From CAVVNN01 sp963838035 (lineage in GTDB: Bacteria; Actinomycetota; Thermoleophilia; Solirubrobacterales; 70-9), in assembly GCA_963838035.1 (NCBI GenBank), contig CAWIPM010000003.1:1-64000 (forward strand): DNA of 64,000 bases. The letters run 5' to 3'. Positions 32,627 to 40,660 of the stretch are shown here, piece after piece (position 1 is the stretch's first letter; every line of letters starts with the position of its first letter). Under the pieces are notes generated by a model. It was not told the origin of the DNA. It did not search any database and saw only the letters and a program-made list of their open reading frames with translations. The position numbers were made by a program, and so were the translations under genes.

Positions 32627-33633
32627 GTCGTCTCCTCCCCCTCCAGGAGATCGCGCTGGGTGAGCCAGTAGAGCAGGCCCAGGGCTGGGAGGACGATCAC
32701 CGCGGCGGCGATGAAGACGACGATCACCGTGCCCAGGGTGTCGGGGGGCGCCGCCGACTGGGCGATCTTCAGCGAGGTCGGCAACAGGTAGGGGAACTGA
32801 GCGACCCCCCAACCCCAGATGACGGCCACGACCGCTCCGGCGGCAAGGGGGCGCAGCGGGCGTCGCGCGCCCCGCAGGAGGGCGACCAGCAGGCCGACCC
32901 CGCAGAGAGCGGAGATCGCGACCAGCGGCAGGCCCTGGTCGGTGAGGCGGTCGAAGACGTAGCGGGCTTCGGCGTGGAGCTCGACCAGGCCGGCGGCGGC
33001 CGCGATTCCGGCCACCAGTGCTGCGACCAGCGCGCGGCGGACGAAGTAGCGCTCGAGGTCCTCCTCTCCGGCGCGGCGGGCGTCGCCGATAAGGAAGACG
33101 GCGGCGAGGTAGGCGCCTGCGGCGACGAACATCGCCCCGGTGAGGAGCGGCAGGGGCGCCAGCCAGCTGGAGAAGGGAGCGCCGTCGCCGTCGCCGGGGA
33201 CGTTGCCGGCGGCGATCGCCCCGACGACCGTGCCCATGAAGAACGGCGTGAGGACCGAGGAGATGGCGAAGGTGGCCCCCGCCGCCCGCCGCCCCGAGAG
33301 GCCCTCGATCGACTTGCGGAAGGCGAAGCCCGAGCCACGTAGGACGATCCCCACGGCGGCCAGGGCCAGCGGCACGTAGAGGGTCGTCATCACCGCGCTG
33401 AAGGCCGGCGGGAAGGCGGTCCAGAGGACGACGAGGATGAAGATCAGCCAGACGTGGTTCGCCTCCCAGACGGGGGTGAGAGAGCGCTGGATCAGGGCCC
33501 GCGGCCGCTCACCCTCGGCAGCGCCGCCGGCGACGAGGTCCCAGAGGCCAGCGCCAAAATCGGCGCCGCCGAAGAGCGCGTAGAAGGTCGCGCCGATCCA
33601 GAGGATCCCGGCGACGATGTCGGCGCGCGTCAC
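32623..33633 (-). CDS. cydB: Cytochrome bd quinol oxidase subunit II
   Basis: The GTG at 33,633 (VTRADIVAGILWIGATFYAL) gives 336 residues. The family start FYALFGGADFGAGLWDL, the conserved Trp/His region (TPVWEANHVWLIFILVVLWT) and about eight further helices identify CydB, which stabilises the haem-bearing CydA. The 1,130-bp open frame reaching 33,753 reads back through the intergenic palindrome into cydA and is not the real start. It lies 64 bp after cydA, a gap almost filled by palindrome copy 2. CydC/CydD are not in the window. Confidence 0.93.
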   Translation of the reverse strand: MTRADIVAGILWIGATFYALFGGADFGAGLWDLVAGGAAEGERPRALIQRSLTPVWEANHVWLIFILVVLWTAFPPAFSAVMTTLYVPLALAAVGIVLRGSGFAFRKSIEGLSGRRAAGATFAISSVLTPFFMGTVVGAIAAGNVPGDGDGAPFSSWLAPLPLLTGAMFVAAGAYLAAVFLIGDARRAGEEDLERYFVRRALVAALVAGIAAAAGLVELHAEARYVFDRLTDQGLPLVAISALCGVGLLVALLRGARRPLRPLAAGAVVAVIWGWGVAQFPYLLPTSLKIAQSAAPPDTLGTVIVVFIAAAVIVLPALGLLYWLTQRDLLEGEETT

Positions 33634-33647
33634 CGCCCCAACCCCCC

Positions 33648-33696
33648 GCCGATGGGCCGATAAGTGGAACATAGGGCGACTTTTCGGCCCGTCGGC
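33648..33696. repeat. Dispersed palindrome, copy 2 (between cydA and cydB)
   Basis: GCCGATGGGCCGATAAGTGG ... CGACTTTTCGGCCCGTCGGC forms imperfect inverted halves. It occupies nearly the whole cydA-cydB gap and could fold in the transcript, altering cydB expression. Confidence 0.85.
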
Positions 33697-33697
33697 C

Positions 33698-35077
33698 TCA
33701 TGGAGCGGGCTCCGGTGGGGAGTACGGGGTGCCGGGCTCCTCCCCACCCTCACGCCAGCGCCTCGACATCGCGCGCAGGACGAGGATCGCGACGGTCCCG
33801 ACCGCCGCGTAGAGCAGGAGCACCGCGCCGAAGCTGAACCAGATCCCGTGCGCCGGGGTCACGGCTTCGGCGGTTCGCATGTAGCCCTGGACGATCCAGG
33901 GCTGGCGGCCCACCTCGGTGACGATCCAGCCGCACCAGAGCGAGAGAACCGCCGCCGCGCCGGAGATCGCGACCGCGCGCAGAAACCAGACGGTTCGGGG
34001 GATGTCGCGCCGCCGCCACCAGACGAAGGCGACCCAGGCGCCGAGGGCGATCATCAGAGTGCAGATGCCGATCATCGCGTCGAAGGAGAGGTGCAGCAGG
34101 GTGTTCGCCGGCGGGCGGTCCTGCGGCGGGAAGGAGTCAAGGCCGGTCACCTTGGTATCGGTGCTGAAGCCGACCAGGAAGGAGTCGAGGCCGGGGATCG
34201 GGACCGCCGCCTTTACCCCGCTGGAGGTGCAGATGCCGCCGATGTACTCGGTCTGGTCGGTCCCGGTCCTTTGGACGCACTCCATCCCAGCGAACTTGGC
34301 CGGCTGGTTGTCGGCGACGGCGCGGGCGGCGGTGTCGCCGACGAGGAACTGCAGCGGCGCGGCGAGCAGGCCGATCGTCAGCGGGATCAACAAGCCCAAC
34401 CTGTGAAGCCGGTCGCGGCGCCCTTTCAGCATGCCGGTCGCATAGACCCCGGCGAGGAGGAAGCCGACGACTATGTAGGCGGCGAGGATCATGTGCGGCA
34501 CCTCGTAGCCGGTGGCCGGGTTGAAGAGGATCTTCACCGGGTCGGTGTCGACGACCTTGCCGGCAGCATCGAGGGTGAAGCCCTGCGGCTGGTTCATCCA
34601 CGAGTTGGCGGCGACGACGGCGAAGGCCCCGCCGATCCCGGTGATCACCATCGGCACCCCAGACCAGAAGTGAGCCCAGCCGCTCAATCGCTTCCACCCA
34701 TAGATGTAGATCGCGAGGAAGATCGCCTCGGTGAAGAAGAAGATCCCCTCGATCGCGAAGGCAATGCCGAAGGCGGCGCCGAAGCGGTCCATGAAGCGCG
34801 GCCAGAGCAGCCCGAACTCGAAGGTGAGCACGGTGCCGGTGACGGCGCCGACCGCGAAGGTCACGGCCATCGCCTTGGACCAGCGCCGCGCCAGCTCCAT
34901 CGCGTCGGAGTCCCCGCGGCGCAGCCCGAGGTAGTTGGCGACGAGGATCGTCGCCGGCAGGGCCACGCCGAGGCAGGAGAGGACGATGTGGAAGCCGAGC
35001 GTGAACGCCATCTGCTCGCGCGCGGCGAGCAGGTTCGAAGCCGACGCCGCCAGCGGGAGCGGGTCGAGCGCGGGCAC
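33698..35077 (-). CDS. cydA: Cytochrome bd quinol oxidase subunit I
   Basis: The 459-residue subunit carries the haem ligands of quinol oxidase bd. The N-terminal helix has a His in MAFTLGFHIVLSCLGVALP (about 30), and the C-terminal region has VTEVGRQPWIVQGYMRT with the Met ligand region. FGLLWPRFMDRFGAAFGIAF and the GIFFFTEAIFLAIYIYGWKR helix are hallmark segments. The Q-loop is short, as in many actinobacteria (about 240-310, including GMECVQRTGTDQTEYIGG). The enzyme reduces O2 with high affinity without pumping protons. The start is 4 bp downstream of the pgi stop, so it is in one operon with tkt-tal-pgi. Confidence 0.95.
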   Translation of the reverse strand: MPALDPLPLAASASNLLAAREQMAFTLGFHIVLSCLGVALPATILVANYLGLRRGDSDAMELARRWSKAMAVTFAVGAVTGTVLTFEFGLLWPRFMDRFGAAFGIAFAIEGIFFFTEAIFLAIYIYGWKRLSGWAHFWSGVPMVITGIGGAFAVVAANSWMNQPQGFTLDAAGKVVDTDPVKILFNPATGYEVPHMILAAYIVVGFLLAGVYATGMLKGRRDRLHRLGLLIPLTIGLLAAPLQFLVGDTAARAVADNQPAKFAGMECVQRTGTDQTEYIGGICTSSGVKAAVPIPGLDSFLVGFSTDTKVTGLDSFPPQDRPPANTLLHLSFDAMIGICTLMIALGAWVAFVWWRRRDIPRTVWFLRAVAISGAAAVLSLWCGWIVTEVGRQPWIVQGYMRTAEAVTPAHGIWFSFGAVLLLYAAVGTVAILVLRAMSRRWREGGEEPGTPYSPPEPAP

Positions 35078-35081
35078 CGCG

Positions 35082-36714
35082 CTACTCCTCGCGCCTCGCG
35101 TTGCGGTAGCGGCGGATCAGCGCGTTGGTCGAGCTGTCGTGGCGCAGCTTGGGCTCCCGCCCCGCCTGCAGCTCGGGAATGATCGCCACCGCCAGCGCCT
35201 TGCCCAGCTCAACCCCCCACTGGTCGAAGGAGTCGATTCCCCAGATGGACCCCTGGGTGAAGACGCTGTGCTCGTAGAGCGCGACCAGGGCGCCCAGCGT
35301 CTCGGGCGTGAGACGGGCGGCGAGGATCGTGTTGGAGGGGCGGTTGCCCTCCATCACCCGATGAGGGACGACCTCCTCCGGCGTCCCCTCCTCGCGCACC
35401 TGCTCCGGCGTCTTGCCGAAGGCGAGCGCCTCGCTCTGGGCGAAGACGTTCGAAATCAGCAGGTCGTGATGCTCGCCGAGCGGGTTGTTGGAGTGGATGA
35501 AGCCGATGAAGTCGCAGGGGATCAGCCGCGTGCCCTGGTGGATCAGCTGGTAGAAGGAGTGCTGGCCGTTGGTCCCCGGCTCGCCCCAGTAGATGGCTCC
35601 TGTGTCGTACTCGACGCGGGCGCCGTCCACCGTGACGTGCTTGCCGTTGGACTCCATCGTCAGCTGCTGCAGGTAGGCGGGGAAGCGGTGCAGATACTGG
35701 TCATAGGGGAAGACGCCGCAGGTCTGAGCACCGAAGAAGTCGCTGTACCAGACGGCCAGCAGGCCCATCAGCGCCGGCAGATTGGCGGCGAGCGGCGTTT
35801 CGCGGAAGTGCTCGTCCATGGCGTGGAAGCCGGCCAGCATCTCGCGGAAGTGGCCCGGGCCGATCGCCAGCATGGTCGAGAGCCCGATCGCCGAGTCCAT
35901 CGAGTAGCGGCCCCCAACCCACTCCCAGAAGCCGAACATGTTGTCGGTGTCGATGCCGAACTTCGCAACCTCCTCGGCGTTGGTCGAGACGGCGACGAAG
36001 TGCTTGGCGACCGCCGCCTCATCGCCGCCGAGCCCGGCCAGGGCCCACTCGCGAGCGGTTCCGGCGTTGGTCATCGTCTCCAGCGTGGTGAAGGTCTTCG
36101 AGGAGACGACGAAGAGCGTCTCGGCCGGGTCGAGATCGCGGGTCGCCTCGGCGAAGTCGGTGCCGTCGACGTTGGAGACGAAGCGGAAGGAGAGCTCGCG
36201 ACGGCTGTAGTGGCGCAGCGCCTCATAGGCCATGACGGGGCCGAGGTCTGAGCCGCCGATGCCGACGTTGACGACGTTGCGGATCGGACGGCCCGTGTGG
36301 CCGGCCCACTCGCCGGAGCGGACCCGCTCGGCGAAGTCGCTCATCCGGCTGAGCACCTCATGGACCTCCTTGACCACATCGACCCCGTCGACGATGAGGG
36401 AGCGATTGCGCGGCATCCGCAGCGCCACGTGCAGCACGGCGCGGTCCTCGGAGACGTTGATGTGCTCGCCGCGGAACATCGCCTCGCGGCGCTCCGCCAT
36501 GCCGCGCTCCTGGGCGAGCCGGCCGAGCAGCATCAGGGTCTCGTCGGTGACGCGGTTCTTGGAGAAGTCGAGGTGGAGGCCGGCACCGTCGGCGACGAGG
36601 CGCCCGCCGCGCTCGGGGTCGGCGGCGAAGAGGTCGCGGAGGTGGATGTCGCCGAACCTCGCCGAAGTGGCGCTCCAGCTCCTTCCAGGCCGGCTGCTCG
36701 CGCAGCTCGGTCAA
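35082..36714 (-). pseudogene. pgi: Glucose-6-phosphate isomerase with an apparent 1-nt frameshift near the 5' end
   Basis: The TTG at 36,714 overlaps the tal stop (TTGA) and begins LTELREQPAWKELERHFGEV. The natural continuation, RDIHLRDLFAADPERGGRLV, is one base out of frame because GAGGTTCGGCGACATC (about 36,640-36,655) has one G more than the expected GAGGTTCGCGACATC. After this the frame is intact to the end, through LDFSKNRVTDETLMLLGRLA, NVGIGGSDLGPVMA, VVSSKTFTTLETMTNAGTA, QLTMESNGKHV and WGVELGKALA. Corrected length is about 543 residues, normal for Pgi, which interconverts glucose-6-P and fructose-6-P. The catalytic Glu/His/Lys blocks are all present downstream. This could be a real lesion, a sequencing error, or an internal start at 36,533 that would lack about 60 residues. 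Confidence 0.75.
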
Positions 36715-37790
36715 GGGGCGACTGCCCCGCGCTTGGACTCGATCGAGGAGAGCATGTCCTCCCAGGACTTGACGAAGGCCTGCTTGCCCTCCTCCTGAAG
36801 GCGCGCCGCCAGCACGTCGACATCGACCCCCGCGGCGGCGAACTCGGCAAGGACCTGCTCGGCGTCGCCGCCGTCGGCGGGCAGCGGCTCGCCCACCTCG
36901 CCGTGGTCGGCGAAGGCCAGCAGGGTCGACTCGGGCATCGTGTTGACGGTGAAGGGCGATGCGAAGCCCTCGATGTAGAGGACATCGGAGGCCTCGGGGT
37001 CCTTGGTCCCTGTGCTGGCCCAGAGCAGACGCTGCGGGCGGGCCCCCTCGTTCATCAACCGCTGCACGCGCTGGGAGGCGAGCAGCTCGCGGTAGGCGCG
37101 GTAGGCACGCCGGCCGATCGCGAGGCCAAGCCGGTTGCTCAGCTCCTCGGGAACGTCGCCGGAGACCGCGACGTCCCAGCGGCTCATGAAGATCGAGGCG
37201 ACCGAGGCGACGTCGGGGTCGAGCCCGGCCTCGATCCGGCGCTCGATCCCGCGCATGTAGGCGTCGGCGGCGGCGAGATGCTGCTCGCTTGAGAAGAGCA
37301 GGGTGACGTTCACCGGGATGCCGGCGAAGATCGTCTCCTCGATCGCCGGCAGGCCGGCCGGACTGCCGGGGATCTTGATGTAGATGTTGTCGCGCCCCGC
37401 TTCGCCGTGCAGCCTGGCGGCCTGCTCGATCGTCGCCTCAGTTTCGTCGGCGAGCTTCGGCGAGACCTCCAGCGAGCAGAAGCCGTCGACCCCGGCGGTG
37501 CGCTCGTGGACCGCAGCGAAGAGGTCGGATGCGTCGCGCAGGTCGGTAAGGGCCAGCTTGAAGAAGAGCTCCTCGGCCGCGCCGGCTTCGGCGCTGACCG
37601 CGGCGATCTGCTCGTCGTAGGCGTCGCCGCCGGAGATCGCCTTGTCGAAGATCGTCGGGTTCGACGTGAGCCCGGTTACCGATAGCTCGTCGATGTAGCC
37701 GGCCAGCGTGCCGTCGGCGAGCATCGTGCGGGTGATGTTGTCGAGCCAGAGGCTCTGGCCCAGCTCATGCAGTCGTGCGGTTGGATTCAT
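36711..37790 (-). CDS. tal: Transaldolase
   Basis: The 359-residue enzyme starts MNPTARLHELGQSLWLDNIT after an AAGGAG site. It carries the Tal landmarks GLTSNPTIFDKAISGG, the Schiff-base Lys139 in IYIKIPGS, VNVTLLFSSEQHLAAADAYM and RLLWASTGTKDP. This is the long actinobacterial/cyanobacterial TalB-like subfamily, often linked to pgi. It transfers dihydroxyacetone units between sedoheptulose-7-P and glyceraldehyde-3-P. The stop overlaps the pgi TTG start by four bases, and tkt lies 20 bp upstream. A much longer open frame extending upstream reads through tkt out of frame and is not used. Confidence 0.96.
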   Translation of the reverse strand: MNPTARLHELGQSLWLDNITRTMLADGTLAGYIDELSVTGLTSNPTIFDKAISGGDAYDEQIAAVSAEAGAAEELFFKLALTDLRDASDLFAAVHERTAGVDGFCSLEVSPKLADETEATIEQAARLHGEAGRDNIYIKIPGSPAGLPAIEETIFAGIPVNVTLLFSSEQHLAAADAYMRGIERRIEAGLDPDVASVASIFMSRWDVAVSGDVPEELSNRLGLAIGRRAYRAYRELLASQRVQRLMNEGARPQRLLWASTGTKDPEASDVLYIEGFASPFTVNTMPESTLLAFADHGEVGEPLPADGGDAEQVLAEFAAAGVDVDVLAARLQEEGKQAFVKSWEDMLSSIESKRGAVAP

Positions 37791-37810
37791 GCCTCGCTCC
37801 TTGAAGTGGT

Positions 37811-39889
37811 TTACGCGTTGCCGGTCGCCCGGTCGATCGCTTCGCGGGCCGCCTCGGCGACCCTGTCCGGGGTGAAGCCGAACTTCGTCTGCAGGTCCTT
37901 CAGCGGCGCCGAGCTGCCGAAGGTGTGCATGCCGATCTTGACGCCGCCGGGGCCGACATAGCGGTCCCATCCCAGGGTAGAGGCCTCCTCGACCGAGACG
38001 CGCGCGGTCACCGCGGGCGGCAGGACCTCGTCGCGGTAGGCGGCGTCCTGGCGATCGAACAGCTCCCAGCAGGGGAGGCTGACGACGCGGCTGCGGATGC
38101 CTTCGGCGCTGAGCTCCTCGTGGGCGGCGACGGCGAGCGCGACCTCGCTGCCCGTGGCGATCAGGATCGCCTCCGGGTCGCCGCCCCCGGCCCCGGCGAG
38201 CACGTAGCCGCCGCGTCGCAGGCCCTCCGCCGGGGCGTAGGTGGAGCGGTCGAAGATGGGCACGTTCTGGCGGGTGAGGACGAGGGCGACGGGCTGGTGG
38301 CTGCGGTCGATCGCCTCCCGCCATGCCTCGGCGACCTCGTTGGCGTCGGCGGGACGGATCACGTCGAGGCCGGGAATCGCGCGCAGCGAGGCAAGCTGCT
38401 CGACCGGCTGATGGGTCGGGCCGTCCTCGCCGAGGCCGATCGAGTCGTGGGTGAAGAGGTGGATGACCGGCAGCTCCATCAGGGCGGAGAGGCGGATCGC
38501 GGGCCGGGCGTAGTCGGAGAATGTGAGGTAGGTCGACCAGAGCGGGCGCAGCTTGGTGAGCGAGAGGCCGTTGGAGATCGCCGCCGACTCGTGCTCGCGG
38601 ATGCCGAAGTGAAGCTGGCGGGCGGCGTAGGCGCCCGGCTCGAAGTCGGCGGCGCCCTCGACGCCGTCGAGACGGACCGAGGTCGAGTCGGTGAGGTCGG
38701 CCGAGCCGGCGAGCAGCCAGGGGAGGCGGGCGGCGATCGCGTTCTCGACCTGGTTGGAGGCCTTGCGGGTCGCGATTCCCTTCTGGTCGGGGTCGAAGCT
38801 GGGAATCCCGGCGTCCCAGCCCTTGGGCAGCTCGCGCCTCTGCATCGCGTCGATCTCGGCGGCAAGCCCGGGCTCCTCCCCGGCGTAGGAGGCGAGGGTC
38901 TGCTCCCACTCGGCGCGCAACTCGGCGCCGCGTCTGCCGAGCCCCTCGTCGAAGCGCTCCCTGACCCCATCGGGGATGAGGAACTGGGCGTCCTCGGGCC
39001 AACCGTAGGCGCGCTTGGTCTCGCGCACCTCCTCCTCGCCGAGCGGCTCGCCGTGGGCGGCGGCGGTGTCCTGCTTGTGGGGGGAGCCCCAGCCGATGTG
39101 GCTGTCGACGATGATGAGGGTGGGACGGTCGGCCTCGACTCGGAACTCCTCGAAGGCGCGCTCGAGCAGCCCGGTGTCGTTGGCGTCACCGACCCGGGTC
39201 ACGTTCCAGCCGTAGCCGAGGAAGCGGGCGGCGACGTCGTCGTCGTAGGCGAGGTGGGTCACCCCGTCGATCGTGATGTGGTTGTTGTCGTAGACCCAGC
39301 AGAGGTTGTCGAGAGCGAGGTGGCCGGCGAGCGAAGCGGCTTCGCCGGAGACGCCCTCCATCAGGCAGCCGTCGCCGGCGATCGCGTAGACGTCGAAGTC
39401 GAACAGCGTCGCGTCGGGGCGGTTGTAGCGGGCGCCCTGCCACTTGGAGGCGATCGCCATCCCGACCGAGGTGGCGACGCCCTGGCCGAGAGGCCCGGTG
39501 GTCGTCTCCACCCCCGAGGTCCAGCGGTACTCGGGGTGGCCGGGGGCGCGCGAGTCGAGCTGGCGGAATCTCTCGATGTCGTCAAGCGACACGGCGGGCT
39601 CGCCGACCACCTCGTAGTCGGGGTCGACAGCCTTCACCCCGGCGAGGTGGAGAAGCGCGTAGAGCAGCATCGAGGCGTGTCCTGCCGAGAGCACGAAGCG
39701 GTCGCGGCCGGGCCAGATCGGGTCGGCGGGGTCGAAGCGCAGGAACCGCTGCCAGAGCGTGTAGGCGACCGGCGCCAGCGCCATCGGCGTCCCCGGATGG
39801 CCCGAGTTGGCCTTCTGGATCGCGTCGATCGACAGCGTGCGGATCGTGTTGATGCAGAGCTGGTCGATGTCTCGCTCGAGGGTCCCCAT
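37811..39889 (-). CDS. tkt: Transketolase
   Basis: The start MGTLERDIDQLCINTIRTLS at 39,889 gives 692 residues, full length. The thiamine-diphosphate region includes GHPGTPMALAPVAYTLW, the motif AGDGCLMEGVSGEAASLAGH and YDNNHITIDG. The pyrimidine-binding half has FGIREHESAAISNGL and VIHLFTHDSIGLGEDGPTHQ, and the C-terminal domain is ILIATGSEVALAVAA. It links the pentose phosphate pathway to glycolysis. A 20-residue upstream extension to 39,949 reads through the palindromic repeat and is rejected. First gene of the tkt-tal-pgi-cydA-cydB-HAD run. Confidence 0.96.
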   Translation of the reverse strand: MGTLERDIDQLCINTIRTLSIDAIQKANSGHPGTPMALAPVAYTLWQRFLRFDPADPIWPGRDRFVLSAGHASMLLYALLHLAGVKAVDPDYEVVGEPAVSLDDIERFRQLDSRAPGHPEYRWTSGVETTTGPLGQGVATSVGMAIASKWQGARYNRPDATLFDFDVYAIAGDGCLMEGVSGEAASLAGHLALDNLCWVYDNNHITIDGVTHLAYDDDVAARFLGYGWNVTRVGDANDTGLLERAFEEFRVEADRPTLIIVDSHIGWGSPHKQDTAAAHGEPLGEEEVRETKRAYGWPEDAQFLIPDGVRERFDEGLGRRGAELRAEWEQTLASYAGEEPGLAAEIDAMQRRELPKGWDAGIPSFDPDQKGIATRKASNQVENAIAARLPWLLAGSADLTDSTSVRLDGVEGAADFEPGAYAARQLHFGIREHESAAISNGLSLTKLRPLWSTYLTFSDYARPAIRLSALMELPVIHLFTHDSIGLGEDGPTHQPVEQLASLRAIPGLDVIRPADANEVAEAWREAIDRSHQPVALVLTRQNVPIFDRSTYAPAEGLRRGGYVLAGAGGGDPEAILIATGSEVALAVAAHEELSAEGIRSRVVSLPCWELFDRQDAAYRDEVLPPAVTARVSVEEASTLGWDRYVGPGGVKIGMHTFGSSAPLKDLQTKFGFTPDRVAEAAREAIDRATGNA

Positions 39890-39914
39890 TCCGCCTCGCG
39901 ATCCTAGTACTCCC

Positions 39915-39967
39915 CCGCCGATGGGCCGATAAGCGGACATGGAGGCCACTTATCGGCCCATCGGCGG
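39915..39967. repeat. Dispersed palindrome, copy 3 (between divergent tkt and rpiA)
   Basis: CCGCCGATGGGCCGATAAGC ... CCACTTATCGGCCCATCGGC then GG: long, nearly perfect inverted halves, the best-formed of the three copies. It lies in the promoter region shared by tkt and rpiA. Confidence 0.88.
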
Positions 39968-39984
39968 TAGTCGACCGGGGTAGA

Positions 39985-40641
39985 GTGCGCGCCGTGGGGG
40001 CCGACGATGAGAAGCGGATCGCCGCCGAGGCGGCCGCCGAGCTGGTCCGGGACGGGATGGCGGTCGGCCTCGGGACGGGGTCCACGGTCGAGTTCCTGCT
40101 GCCGGCGCTCGCGCAGCGCGGCCTGAACGGCATTCGGTGCGTGGCGACCTCGGTGGCGACCGAGGAGCAGGCGCGCTCGCTGGGGATCCCGGTCGAGGAG
40201 TTCGGGACCCTCGATCGGCTCGACATCGCGGTCGACGGCACCGACCAGGTGACGCCGGACGGCTGGCTGATCAAGGGCGGCGGCGGCGCCCACCTGCGCG
40301 AGAAGATCGTCGCCGAGGCCGCGGAGCGCTTCGTCGTCATCGCCGACTCGAGCAAGCCGGTTGCGGAGCTGAGCGCGCCGGTGCCATTGGAGCTTTTCGC
40401 CTTCGGCCTGAGCTCGACCCTGGCGCGGCTCGGCGAGGCGGTCGCCCTGCGCGACGTCCCGCCCAGCCCCGACGGCGGTCTGATCGCCGACTACCGGGGG
40501 CAAGTCGGCGACCCGGCGGCCCTCGCCGCACGCCTCGAGGCCGACCCCGGCGTCGCCGCCCACGGCCTCTTCCCGCCGTATATGGTGAGCGAAGTTCTGG
40601 TGGGGGCCGGGGGCGCCGTGGATCGTCTGACGCTGACCTGA
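39985..40641 (+). CDS. rpiA: Ribose-5-phosphate isomerase A
   Basis: The 218-residue enzyme has the RpiA signatures MAVGLGTGSTVEFLLPALA (phosphate loop), LDIAVDGTDQVTP (catalytic Asp), WLIKGGGGAHLREKIVAEAA (Lys/Glu) and FVVIADSSKPV. It interconverts ribose-5-P and ribulose-5-P. The usual DGADE is DGTDQ here: the first catalytic Asp stays and the second acidic position is Gln. The start is GTG at 39,985, with GTG at 39,994 (VGADDEKRIAAEA) as an equally good alternative. Divergent from tkt, it is followed after 19 bp by the FAD oxidase gene. Confidence 0.94.
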   Translation: MRAVGADDEKRIAAEAAAELVRDGMAVGLGTGSTVEFLLPALAQRGLNGIRCVATSVATEEQARSLGIPVEEFGTLDRLDIAVDGTDQVTPDGWLIKGGGGAHLREKIVAEAAERFVVIADSSKPVAELSAPVPLELFAFGLSSTLARLGEAVALRDVPPSPDGGLIADYRGQVGDPAALAARLEADPGVAAHGLFPPYMVSEVLVGAGGAVDRLTLT

Positions 40642-40660
40642 TAACTCGAGGAGACCCCAG

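Noticed and set aside
33648..33696. Rho-independent terminator between cydA and cydB
   Set aside because: The same palindrome also occurs inside a coding region and between two divergent promoters, so a repeat element fits better; no T-run follows.
36711..39002. A 763-residue transaldolase with an N-terminal extension
   Set aside because: The extension is an Arg/Pro-rich antisense-like reading of tkt; the tal start at 37,790 has a good ribosome binding site.
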